64,000 nt of DNA. Origin: Cytophagaceae bacterium UBA7467. GTDB lineage: Bacteria; Bacteroidota; Bacteroidia; Cytophagales; Spirosomataceae. The stretch spans positions 1-64,000 of the forward strand of contig DLPD01000003.1 of assembly GCA_002479785.1 (NCBI GenBank), read 5' to 3'. Positions 1-7,458 of this stretch are shown in pieces. The notes under the pieces are model-generated. The model did not search any database, was not told the origin of the DNA, and saw nothing but the letters and a program-made list of their open reading frames with translations. A program made the position numbers and the translations under genes. The first letter of the stretch is position 1, and each line of letters begins with the position of its first letter.

Positions 1-207
1 CCGCACGGCATTTTTGCAACGGTAATGACCTGCTCGCACGCAGACGAAAATTGTCCTTTCATTCCCGGCGCAGAAGCGCGCATTCCCGTTCGTTATGAGG
101 ACCCTAAAGCCTTTGATGATACTCCTGAGGAGGCCGCGCAATACGATGCAAGATCGAGGCAGATTGCGAGTGAGATGTTTTACGTTTTCTCGCGTGTATC
201 AATCTAG
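1..207 (+). CDS. Low-molecular-weight protein-tyrosine-phosphatase / arsenate-reductase-like protein, C-terminal part
   Basis: The frame is open from the first base of the window, so the gene is cut at its 5' end; 68 codons and the stop remain. The visible stretch reads as the C-terminal half of the LMW phosphatase/ArsC-like proteins common in Bacteroidota: a VMTCSHADENCPFIPGA segment with two cysteines, then a proline-rich YEDPKAFDDTP turn and a terminal helix ending in FYVFSRV. In this family the catalytic CxxxxxR loop lies near the N terminus, outside the window, so catalysis cannot be judged here. The ATG at 25 is an internal methionine, not the start. A strong hairpin begins 6 bases after the stop. 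Confidence 0.72.
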   Translation, partial: PHGIFATVMTCSHADENCPFIPGAEARIPVRYEDPKAFDDTPEEAAQYDARSRQIASEMFYVFSRVSI

Positions 208-213
208 ATTTCT

Positions 214-290
214 TTTGCAGTTAATTTACAGGTATTTCTGAAAATGTCCTTCGAAATATTTTCGCGAAATACCTGTAAATTAACCGCAAA
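214..290. repeat. Long near-perfect inverted repeat (about 31-bp stem)
   Basis: Bases 214-238 pair with 266-290, 24 of 25 positions matching. Inside this, 240-245 (gaaaat) pairs with 258-263 (attttc), leaving a loop of about 12 bases. It starts 6 bases after the phosphatase stop. The following bases are T-rich but not a clean U-tract, so it may be a 3'-end stabilising or terminating hairpin rather than a canonical terminator. No transposase or second copy is visible in the window. Confidence 0.8.
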
Positions 291-367
291 CAGTAAATCT
301 TTCTTCATCTCTCTTAATCTGAAAAACGCCGAGGTGGACATCGGTAGTCACTAGTCCGGGGGAATTA

Positions 368-497
368 GAGTAGAGATTATAGAGTATAGATGGTAGAGTA
401 AAGTGTATTTGTGTAAAAATTACCATATATCATTTACCATTCACCATTTACCATTTACCATTCACCATTTACCATTCTCTCTACTCTCTACTCTACT
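368..497. repeat. Heptad-period tandem repeat array, locus I
   Basis: This gap of about 290 bases between two genes contains no ORF I can support. Bases 368-402 read as five 7-mers (gagtaga, gattata, gagtata, gatggta, gagtaaa). Bases 421-497 are eleven contiguous 7-mers without any indel: eight of the type taccatt/caccatt (421-476), then three of the type ctctcta (477-497). The left block (GAGTA-rich) is roughly complementary to the right block (TACTC-rich), so the transcript can fold back on itself. The array ends 3 bases before the stop codon of the minus-strand gene at 501. Confidence 0.85.
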
Positions 498-500
498 ATC

Positions 501-926
501 TTACGAAGTGTGATCTCTCACGACTAACCACTTCCCCTTCACCTTTTTCATCAACAACGTGAAATAGCCACCCACATCACCCACGGTCGGCCTGGTTAAA
601 TGCCAACGCCCTAATACCCAAGCCGTTTTTCCTGCTGTAATATCTACTTCTTGAATGTCAAAATCCAACGTTCCCATCGTCTCGCGATTGGGGTAGGATT
701 TTAAATAACGTTGTAAAGTCGCCTCCCAGCCTGAAACGACTCCCGCTTTACCTATGAACTTTAGGTTAGGGGATTTTTCGTAGTATTCCATAAAACCTCT
801 TACATCACCGGCATTCCACAATTTAATCTGTGTTTGCAGGACAGATTTTATGTCATTTTCGTCTTTATTTGTTTGAGCAAATAAGAGGGTGGGGAGGAAG
901 AGTAGGAGGTAGAGGAGTGATTTCAT
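501..926 (-). CDS. Secreted NTF2/SnoaL-like (DUF4440-type) protein
   Basis: 141 residues. An N-terminal signal peptide (MKSLLYLLLFLPTLLFAQ) is followed by a single small alpha+beta domain with the hallmarks of SnoaL/NTF2-like proteins: an early helix with WNAGDVRGFMEYY, a central sheet around GWEATLQRYLKSYP, and the closing strands AWVLGRWHLTRP and GYFTLLMKKVKGKWLVVRDHTS. Such domains bind small hydrophobic ligands or act as orphan enzymes; no specific substrate can be inferred. It is transcribed alone, with heptad-repeat DNA on both sides (368-497 downstream, 941-1061 upstream). Confidence 0.8.
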   Translation of the reverse strand: MKSLLYLLLFLPTLLFAQTNKDENDIKSVLQTQIKLWNAGDVRGFMEYYEKSPNLKFIGKAGVVSGWEATLQRYLKSYPNRETMGTLDFDIQEVDITAGKTAWVLGRWHLTRPTVGDVGGYFTLLMKKVKGKWLVVRDHTS

Positions 927-940
927 ATTGTAAATATATT

Positions 941-1061
941 AAGAAAGAATAAAGCACAAAGCATAAAGAATAAAGTAGGAATCACTTGCAGGGATGAATC
1001 CTGTTAAATTCCTACGGACTAATTACCTCTGGACTTTATTCTTTGTGCTTTATTCTTTGTG
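941..1061. repeat. Heptad-period inverted repeat, locus II
   Basis: Left block 941-975: five 7-mers (aagaaag, aataaag, cacaaag, cataaag, aataaag). Right block 1034-1061: four 7-mers of opposite sense (ctttatt, ctttgtg, ctttatt, ctttgtg). The two blocks are reverse complements word by word and flank about 58 bases of ordinary sequence. It sits between the divergent starts of the NTF2-like gene (926) and the sugar dehydrogenase gene (1153), so it lies in the region that should hold both promoters. Confidence 0.85.
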
Positions 1062-1152
1062 CTCTAAATACCGGGATTTCGTCTCATTTTTTCGCTAACA
1101 ATTTTTAAAATCCGATTATTGTATCATTTTTGTAAAATACTAATTTAAACCT

Positions 1153-4005
1153 ATGATTAAGAAAATTACACTAGCCGTTTTACTGGCTTTCCCTGTGCTA
1201 ACTTCACTTGCACAGGCACCTGATGAAAATCGTTTTGTGAAGTCTGTTTTGGTAGACAAATTGGATGAACCCATGGAGTTTACCTTTTTACCAGATGGGC
1301 GCATTCTTTTTGTGGAACGCAAAGGGGATGTGAAGTCGTATAATACGAGGACCAAAGAGACAAAGACCATCGCTCACTTGAATGTGAATACAAAATACAA
1401 GAATCGTTTAGGTCAGGAGCGTGTGGCAGAGGAAGGTTTGATGGGCATTGTTTTGGACCCTAATTTTAGTAAAAACCACTGGTTATACTTGTATTATGCG
1501 CATCCGACGGAGACGAAACACGTGTTAGCACGTATGGAATTGCGTGGTGATGAGCTTTTAGTGGAGCAGCAAAAAGTGCTACTAGAGGTTCCGACACAGC
1601 GTGAGGAATGCTGCCATACGGGTGGTGGAATGGTTTTTGACAAATCAGGAAATTTATTCTTAACCGTAGGTAATAATACAAGTAATAGTAATTCAGATGG
1701 CTATGCTCCTATCGATGAGCGTCCGGGTCAAGCCTATTGGGATGATCAACGTGGTGCGTCGAATACAAATGATTTACGCGGAAAGATTTTGCGCATTCAT
1801 CCTGAGCCGAATGGTACGTATACGATTCCTAAAGGGAATTTATTTCCTCCAGGGACTCCTAAAACAAAGCCAGAAATTTACACAATGGGTCACCGTAATC
1901 CGTGGAGACCAAGTATTGACTCAAAAACGGGCTATTTATACTGGGGTGAAGTGGGTCCAGATGCGTCAGTGGATTCAGAAAAGGGTCCACGTGGCTATGA
2001 TGAATTTAATCAGGCCAAAGGTCCAGGCTATTACGGGTGGCCTTATTTTATCGGAGATAATAAAGCCTATGCGGATGTGAACTTTGAGACGATGGCGATT
2101 GGACCTAAATTCAATCCAGCTGCTCCAATAAACGAATCCCCAAACAATACTGGTTTACGTGAATTGCCTCCAGCAACGAAGGCCATGATTTGGTATCCGT
2201 ATGGTACTTCAGATGAGTTCCCATTAGTGGGTTCATCAGGTCGTTCAGCGACGGGTGGTCCTGTCTTTAGAAAAGCGGATTTTGCAGGTGCAAAACGTGC
2301 TTTCCCATCGTATTATGAAGGAAAATGGTTGATCGTGGAGTTTATGCGTGGCTGGATTATGGCAGTAACCATGGACGAAAATGGGAATTATAAATCCATG
2401 GAGCGCTTTATGCCTTCTACGACTTTTGGTTCAGCGATTGATATGGACTTCAGTCCTGAAGGAGATTTATATGTGTTAGAATATGGCTCGGCTTGGTTCC
2501 GAGGAAATGACAATGCGCGTTTAGTGAAGATTGAATACCAAGGAGGAAATCGCAAGCCCTACGTGGAAGCGTCCTCAGCAAAGAAGGCAGGTGCAGCTCC
2601 ATTTACGACCACTTTATCGGCTGAAGGAACGAAAGATTTTGATGGGGATAAGTTAACGTATACTTGGACGGTGAAAAAGGCCGGCAAATTTGTGAAGAAT
2701 TTAGCTGGCGCTAATCCAACCTTGCAACTGAGAGAAGCAGGAAAATACGAGGTGACCCTAAAGGCATCCGATCCGAAGGGATTGTCGAATACGGCCTCTT
2801 TGGAAATCTTAGTAGGTAACGAAGCGCCGGTAGTGGATATCGCGGTAGAAGGAAATAAATCGTTCTATTTCGAAGGCCAACCTGTTAAATACCAGGTAAA
2901 GGTAGAAGATAAAGAGGACGGCACATTAGGTAAAGGCATTCCAGCTGAGTCTGTGGCGGCAACCGTGGATTATGTAGCTTCAGGTTACGATCCAATCGAG
3001 ATGGCGCAATCGCACCGCAAAGCGGATAGCGATTTATTTGCTTCGGCAGGCCTTCGTTTAATTAATGCGAGTGATTGCAAGTCTTGTCACCAAATGTCTG
3101 TGCGTTCGGTAGGACCTTCTTATAAAGAAGTGGCTGAGAAGTACAAAGGACAAGATATGGTGGAGAAACTTTCTGACAAGGTAATTGCCGGTGGAATGGG
3201 CGTTTGGGGAGAGCACGCAATGTCTGCTCACCCAAGTATTTCGAAAGCAGACGCGAAAGCGATGGTGAACTATATTTTAAGTTTAGGGGATGCCAAAGCG
3301 AGTAATGCCATCGCCACTTCCGGAGTCCTAGGGTTGAAAAAGCCAGCGGATCAAGCTTCCTCGAAAGGGGTTTTCGTGGTTCGTGCTACCTATTTAGATA
3401 AAGGAAATAAGAAGATGGCTCCGGTTCAATCCGAGAAATGGTTGTTCTTGCGTCATCCTGCCTTGAACGTGGAAAAAGCAGATATGACGAAAGGCATTTT
3501 GCAGTTAATCACGCCAGGTCGTTCGACAAATATGGTGGGCCAAAATCCATACTTAGGTTACAAAGATTTAGATTTAACAGGAATCTCGTCGATCGAAATT
3601 TCAGCTTCAGCGCAAGCGCGTTCTAACGCAGCAGGTGGTGTGATTGAAATCCGATTGGATTCTCCTACCGGTACGGTGATAGGCCAAACAGCTCCGATCG
3701 AAGTGTCACAAGGCGGCTTTGGAGGACCTCCTTCAGCAGCGGCAGCACCAGGGAAAGGCGCTCCACTGGGTACAGGAGTGGCTACTCAAACAACTTCTGC
3801 AACTTCAGCCGCAGCAACTGCTCCAGCTGCCGCACCTGCCGCACCTGCGGCACAAGCGCCGCCACGAATGCGCCCTCCAGCTGCCCAAAAAGTAGCTATC
3901 CAAGCAACATCAGGCTCTCATGACCTGTATTTTGTGGCGGTGAACCCGAAAGCAAGCGAACAACAAATTGTGGTGCAGATTTCGGGTATTGAAATGAAAA
4001 AATAG
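1153..4005 (+). CDS. Secreted PQQ-type sugar dehydrogenase with PKD, cytochrome c and C-terminal beta-sandwich domains
   Basis: 950 residues. Signal peptide 1-20. About 25-460 is a glucose/sorbosone dehydrogenase beta-propeller (openings such as EEGLMGIVLDPNF, GGGMVFDKSGNLFLTVGNN, GHRNPWRPSID, FSPEGDLYVLEYGS). About 475-560 is a PKD-type Ig fold (DFDGDKLTYTWTV). A mono-haem cytochrome c follows, with CKSCH at 642-646 and a downstream MSAHP/MGVWGEHAM axial-ligand region. The end resembles a CBM6-like sandwich (HDLYFVAV) interrupted at about 860-915 by an Ala/Pro-rich segment. The likely role is periplasmic or extracellular oxidation of a sugar or polyol, passing electrons to the attached haem. 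This layout is common in Bacteroidota and Planctomycetes; the true substrate is unknown. It is followed by a strong terminator. Confidence 0.85.
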   Translation: MIKKITLAVLLAFPVLTSLAQAPDENRFVKSVLVDKLDEPMEFTFLPDGRILFVERKGDVKSYNTRTKETKTIAHLNVNTKYKNRLGQERVAEEGLMGIVLDPNFSKNHWLYLYYAHPTETKHVLARMELRGDELLVEQQKVLLEVPTQREECCHTGGGMVFDKSGNLFLTVGNNTSNSNSDGYAPIDERPGQAYWDDQRGASNTNDLRGKILRIHPEPNGTYTIPKGNLFPPGTPKTKPEIYTMGHRNPWRPSIDSKTGYLYWGEVGPDASVDSEKGPRGYDEFNQAKGPGYYGWPYFIGDNKAYADVNFETMAIGPKFNPAAPINESPNNTGLRELPPATKAMIWYPYGTSDEFPLVGSSGRSATGGPVFRKADFAGAKRAFPSYYEGKWLIVEFMRGWIMAVTMDENGNYKSMERFMPSTTFGSAIDMDFSPEGDLYVLEYGSAWFRGNDNARLVKIEYQGGNRKPYVEASSAKKAGAAPFTTTLSAEGTKDFDGDKLTYTWTVKKAGKFVKNLAGANPTLQLREAGKYEVTLKASDPKGLSNTASLEILVGNEAPVVDIAVEGNKSFYFEGQPVKYQVKVEDKEDGTLGKGIPAESVAATVDYVASGYDPIEMAQSHRKADSDLFASAGLRLINASDCKSCHQMSVRSVGPSYKEVAEKYKGQDMVEKLSDKVIAGGMGVWGEHAMSAHPSISKADAKAMVNYILSLGDAKASNAIATSGVLGLKKPADQASSKGVFVVRATYLDKGNKKMAPVQSEKWLFLRHPALNVEKADMTKGILQLITPGRSTNMVGQNPYLGYKDLDLTGISSIEISASAQARSNAAGGVIEIRLDSPTGTVIGQTAPIEVSQGGFGGPPSAAAAPGKGAPLGTGVATQTTSATSAAATAPAAAPAAPAAQAPPRMRPPAAQKVAIQATSGSHDLYFVAVNPKASEQQIVVQISGIEMKK

Positions 4006-4026
4006 TCTATTGATTATAGTAATTCT

Positions 4027-4064
4027 GGGGTCCTCTCTGCTTTAATAGGGAGGACCCCTTTTTT
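4027..4064 (+). terminator. Rho-independent terminator abutting the next start codon
   Basis: Stem 4027-4037 (ggggtcctctc) pairs with 4048-4058 (gggaggacccc), one G-U pair, then six T at 4059-4064. The ATG of the GH105 gene is the very next base (4065). A -7-like TAATTCTG at 4020-4027 would start a transcript inside the stem. Confidence 0.85.
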
Positions 4065-5360
4065 ATGCGTTATACCTTATTTTTGTTGTTGATCACTGGC
4101 TCCTTATTTGGCCAAAAAAACATCACCACCGCTTCCGATGCCACGGCACCATTACATGCCTTGCAGCCAGATTATCCTACACCCTACGGCGCACCTACGG
4201 CTGTAAATATCCTAAAAACCATCGACCGCGTTTTCACTTATTTAGAAAAGGCTACTCCTGATCGTTTTGTGGACAAGACGTCCGGCGCGGAGGTAAAATC
4301 CTATCATGCCAATGCCATCTTTAGCAAGGGAGATTTTCGTCCGATTTCCTATGAATGGGGCGTGACTTATTCTGGAATGCTTGCCTTGACAGAAGTGACT
4401 GGGGATGTGAAATACAAGAACTATGTATTTAATCGTTTGAATTTGATTAATTCCGGTGTTCCGGAGGCGATCAAGATTCCAGCAGAACAAGCACACGTTT
4501 TGAAAGGGCTAGTTCACCCTCGTGCTTTGGATGACATTGGTGCGATGGGGATGGCGGTTATCAAGGCGAAGAAAGCTGGTTTTTCGACGGATATGTCTTA
4601 CATCACGAAGCGTGCGTCTGATTTTATTTTAAAAGAAGAGCATCGCTTGCCGGATCGTACCTTGGTGCGGATTCGTCCTTTGCATCATACGATGTGGCTT
4701 GATGATGTCTATATGGCTATTCCGGCCTTATTGCAATTAGGGGAATACGAGGAAGCCGTTTTTCAGTTTAATTCCTACCGCAAGCGTATGTTTAATCCGA
4801 ACCTAAACATTTTTATGCACGGTTATTTAGTGGATGCGACGGAACATCCGGAATTCCATTGGGGACGCGCGAATGGCTGGGCTTTATTAACTAACTGCGA
4901 ATTGTTAGAGTATTTGCCGGCGAATCACCCAGCTCGTCCGGAAATTTTAGCTCAATTAAAAAGCCACTTGAAAGGTTTGATGGCTTTGCAGGATGGAACC
5001 GGATTTTGGCATCAATTACTGGATAAAAATGATTCCTATTTAGAGACTTCCGCGACGGCCATTTATACCTATGTGATGGCCAAAGGTATTAACAAAGGCT
5101 GGCTCGACCCTAAAACCTACGGTCCTGCAGCCATTTTAGGCTGGAATGCCGTGAATACAAAAGTGAATGAAAAAGGCCAGGTGGAAGGGACTTGCGTGGG
5201 TACGGGCTTAGCTTGGGATCCGGCTTTCTATTACTATCGTCCTATTTCACCTTACGCGGCACACGGCTATGGTCCCGTTTTATTAGCCGGCGCGGCGATG
5301 ATGGAATTAGTGAAACATCACAATTACCAAATCAATGATTCTGCCGTACATTTGAAATAA
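4065..5360 (+). CDS. Glycoside hydrolase family 88/105 (unsaturated rhamnogalacturonyl hydrolase-like)
   Basis: 431 residues. A signal peptide (MRYTLFLLLITGSLFGQ) makes this ATG the only sensible start, although a terminator U-tract directly precedes it. The fold expected is the (alpha/alpha)6 barrel of GH105/GH88. The WLDDVYMAIPALLQLG segment carries Asp213-Asp214, where this family keeps its catalytic acid, and HWGRANGWALL (from residue 265) is the typical GH105 signature. GH105 enzymes remove a 4,5-unsaturated uronic acid from oligosaccharides produced by polysaccharide lyases. It is followed after 2 bases by a KduD-like gene and then a GH88 gene, so the three probably act on lyase products in series, with this enzyme in the periplasm. 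Confidence 0.88.
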   Translation: MRYTLFLLLITGSLFGQKNITTASDATAPLHALQPDYPTPYGAPTAVNILKTIDRVFTYLEKATPDRFVDKTSGAEVKSYHANAIFSKGDFRPISYEWGVTYSGMLALTEVTGDVKYKNYVFNRLNLINSGVPEAIKIPAEQAHVLKGLVHPRALDDIGAMGMAVIKAKKAGFSTDMSYITKRASDFILKEEHRLPDRTLVRIRPLHHTMWLDDVYMAIPALLQLGEYEEAVFQFNSYRKRMFNPNLNIFMHGYLVDATEHPEFHWGRANGWALLTNCELLEYLPANHPARPEILAQLKSHLKGLMALQDGTGFWHQLLDKNDSYLETSATAIYTYVMAKGINKGWLDPKTYGPAAILGWNAVNTKVNEKGQVEGTCVGTGLAWDPAFYYYRPISPYAAHGYGPVLLAGAAMMELVKHHNYQINDSAVHLK

Positions 5361-5362
5361 TT

Positions 5363-6127
5363 ATGAAAAACAGTTTTGATTTAACAGGTAAAATAGCGCT
5401 CGTTACAGGTTGTAAGCGAGGAATAGGAATGGCGATGGCAATCGGTTTAGCGGAGGCAGGAGCGGATATTATTGGTGTTTCAGCTAATTTAGAATTAGCA
5501 GGTTCTCAAATAGCTAAAGCAGTGGAAGCAGTAGGTCGGCAATTTAAAGCCTACCAAGCAGATTTCTCGAATCGCGATTCGTTATATGCCTTCATTCAAC
5601 AATTGAAGGCTGATTATTCCCGTATTGATATTTTAGTAAATAATGCCGGAACTATTTTGCGCAATCCGGCTGCGGAACATTCAGATGAGTTTTGGGATGA
5701 AGTGTTAGAAGTGAATCTTTCGTCTCAGTTTATTTTGAGCCGCGAAATCGGTTCTCGGATGATCGACCAAGGCAGTGGAAAAATTATATTTACGGCTTCT
5801 CTATTGAGCTTTCAAGGGGGCATTAATGTGCCGGGTTATGCCGCCAGCAAAGGTGGTATTGCGCGTTTAACGATGGCTTTAGCGAATGAATGGGCAGGAA
5901 AAGGAGTGAATGTGAACGCGATTGCTCCTGGCTATATTTCCACTGATAATACAACGGCATTGCGTGAAGATAAAGAGCGCAGTGCCTCTATTTTAGGACG
6001 AATTCCGGCGGGAAGATGGGGAGAGCCAGAGGACTTTAAAGGACCGGTGGTATTCTTAGCATCTGACGCATCTAACTATGTACACGGAACCATTTTGACC
6101 GTTGATGGCGGTTGGATGGGACGGTAA
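5363..6127 (+). CDS. kduD: 2-dehydro-3-deoxy-D-gluconate 5-dehydrogenase-like SDR
   Basis: 254 residues, the classical length of short-chain dehydrogenases. TGCKRGIG (15-22) is the NAD(P)-binding glycine motif, NNAG is at 93-96, and the catalytic Ser146, Tyr159 and Lys163 (YAASK) are present. The sequence FTASLLSFQGGINVPGYAASKGG and the ending VDGGWMGR closely match KduD, which interconverts 5-keto-deoxyuronate-derived 3-deoxy-hexulosonates with NAD+. The gene lies 2 bases after the GH105 gene, which fits degradation of unsaturated uronic acids. A different SDR specificity (gluconate 5-dehydrogenase) is possible. Confidence 0.85.
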   Translation: MKNSFDLTGKIALVTGCKRGIGMAMAIGLAEAGADIIGVSANLELAGSQIAKAVEAVGRQFKAYQADFSNRDSLYAFIQQLKADYSRIDILVNNAGTILRNPAAEHSDEFWDEVLEVNLSSQFILSREIGSRMIDQGSGKIIFTASLLSFQGGINVPGYAASKGGIARLTMALANEWAGKGVNVNAIAPGYISTDNTTALREDKERSASILGRIPAGRWGEPEDFKGPVVFLASDASNYVHGTILTVDGGWMGR

Positions 6128-6134
6128 CAAATTT

Positions 6135-6238
6135 CAAAGAGCAAAGTTCAAAGTTCAGAATTTTCCTATTTGCTCTTTGAACTTTGCTCTTTGAATAGTA
6201 GCCTCTGAACTTTGAACTTTGGTCTTTTAACTTTGAAA
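6135..6238. repeat. Heptad-period inverted repeat, locus III
   Basis: Left block 6135-6155: caaagag, caaagtt, caaagtt. From 6169 to 6238 there are ten in-phase 7-mers (tttgctc, tttgaac, tttgctc, tttgaat, agtagcc, tctgaac, tttgaac, tttggtc, ttttaac, tttgaaa). Bases 6137-6159 and 6204-6226 are reverse complements at 22 of 23 positions, and the middle block can compete for the same left arm. The array fills the whole gap between kduD and the GH88 gene, ending 2 bases before the GH88 ATG. Confidence 0.88.
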
Positions 6239-6240
6239 AA

Positions 6241-7404
6241 ATGAAAAAACTAACTCTAATCCTCACCCTAATCTCCACCGCCCTTTTCGCACAGAAAATC
6301 GATGTGGACAAACAATTTGCCCTTGCTGGTCAGCAGTATCAATTGATGCTAGCAGCACAGCCGGATACAAGTACGACGGTGCACTCAGCAAAGCAAGACG
6401 GAACCTACCGGAATATGCCCTCCAAGTGGTGGTGTTCGGGTTTCTTCCCAGGTGGACTTTGGTATTTATTTGAAAAAACGAAAGATCCGAAATGGGAATC
6501 TGCAGCGCGATTATGGACAGCGGCGGTAAAAAAAGAGCAGTTTAATACGGGGACGCATGATTTGGGATTCATGATGTACGATTCTTTTGGGAATGGTTTG
6601 CGTTTAACTAAAGATCCGGAATACAAGAAAGTGTTAATTCAATCGGCGAAATCGCTAGCAACTCGTTTTGATCCGAAGATCGGTTTGATTAAGTCTTGGA
6701 ATGGATTTAAAGGAGGTTATCAATATCCGGTGATCATTGATAATATGATGAACTTGGAGTTGTTGTTTTGGGCGTCGCGTGAGACAAGTGATCCGCGTTT
6801 CAGAGAGATCGCGATTACGCATGCGGACAATACAATGAAGAACCATTTTAGGCCGGATTATTCGAGTTATCACGTGATTTGCTATGATGTGGATGGTAAG
6901 GTTTTGGCCAAAAAACAACACCAAGGCTACCAAGATGAATCTTGCTGGACCCGCGGTCACGCCTGGGCAATGTATGGCTATGTGGAAATGTACCGCAATA
7001 CCAAGGATAAAAAGTACCTCGACTTTGCCCAAAAAATCTCTGATTTCTATCTAAACCACCCGAATTTGCCGGCAGACAAGATTCCGTATTGGGATTTCTA
7101 TGCGCCTAACATTCCTACGGAGGAACGTGATGCTTCGGCGGGTGCCATTGCTGCATCAGCTTTACTAGAATTGAGTACCTATTCGGGGGAAAAAGGAAAG
7201 CGTTATTATACGGATGCGGTGAAGATGTTAGCATCGCTTTCGTCGCCTGCCTACCGCGCGGCTTTGGGTGAAAATAACCACTTCTTGATTAAGCATTGCG
7301 TGGGAGCGAAATCACTAAATTCAGAGATTGATGTGCCTTTAATCTATGCGGATTACTATTATTTAGAAGGCTTGTTGCGCTACCAAAAAATGGCTAAAAA
7401 ATAG
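6241..7404 (+). CDS. Glycoside hydrolase family 88 (unsaturated glucuronyl hydrolase-like)
   Basis: 387 residues with a signal peptide (MKKLTLILTLISTALFAQ). The GH88 barrel is recognised from WWCSGFFPGGLWYLFE, HDLGFMMYDSFGNG (the Asp conserved in unsaturated glucuronyl hydrolases), YPVIIDNMMNLELLFWAS (the second conserved Asp) and DESCWTRGHAWAMYGY. These enzymes hydrate the vinyl-ether bond of 4,5-unsaturated uronic acid residues at oligosaccharide ends. Together with the GH105 and KduD-like genes just upstream it forms a uronate-salvage cluster. Its whole leader is heptad-repeat DNA, so its expression could respond to repeat copy number (inference). Confidence 0.87.
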   Translation: MKKLTLILTLISTALFAQKIDVDKQFALAGQQYQLMLAAQPDTSTTVHSAKQDGTYRNMPSKWWCSGFFPGGLWYLFEKTKDPKWESAARLWTAAVKKEQFNTGTHDLGFMMYDSFGNGLRLTKDPEYKKVLIQSAKSLATRFDPKIGLIKSWNGFKGGYQYPVIIDNMMNLELLFWASRETSDPRFREIAITHADNTMKNHFRPDYSSYHVICYDVDGKVLAKKQHQGYQDESCWTRGHAWAMYGYVEMYRNTKDKKYLDFAQKISDFYLNHPNLPADKIPYWDFYAPNIPTEERDASAGAIAASALLELSTYSGEKGKRYYTDAVKMLASLSSPAYRAALGENNHFLIKHCVGAKSLNSEIDVPLIYADYYYLEGLLRYQKMAKK

Positions 7405-7427
7405 ACGGCTTTTTGGGCTGAATTTCG

Positions 7428-7435
7428 TACCTTTG
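7428..7435 (+). promoter_or_regulatory. -7 promoter box of purH
   Basis: TACCTTTG fits the Bacteroidota -7 consensus TAnnTTTG and lies 23 bases before the purH ATG. No -33 TTTG is found at the usual 19-base spacing; a TTTTG lies 12 bases upstream (7411-7415). Confidence 0.55.
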
Positions 7436-7458
7436 AGGCTTCATTTTTATCAAGCCCT

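Noticed and set aside
214..290. Insertion sequence ends
   Set aside because: No transposase and only about 27 bases between the arms.
421..497. CRISPR array
   Set aside because: The units are 7 bases long with no spacers; no cas genes are present.
6072..6311. Minus-strand ORF over the kduD-GH88 spacer
   Set aside because: It consists of translated heptad repeats and antisense to real genes.
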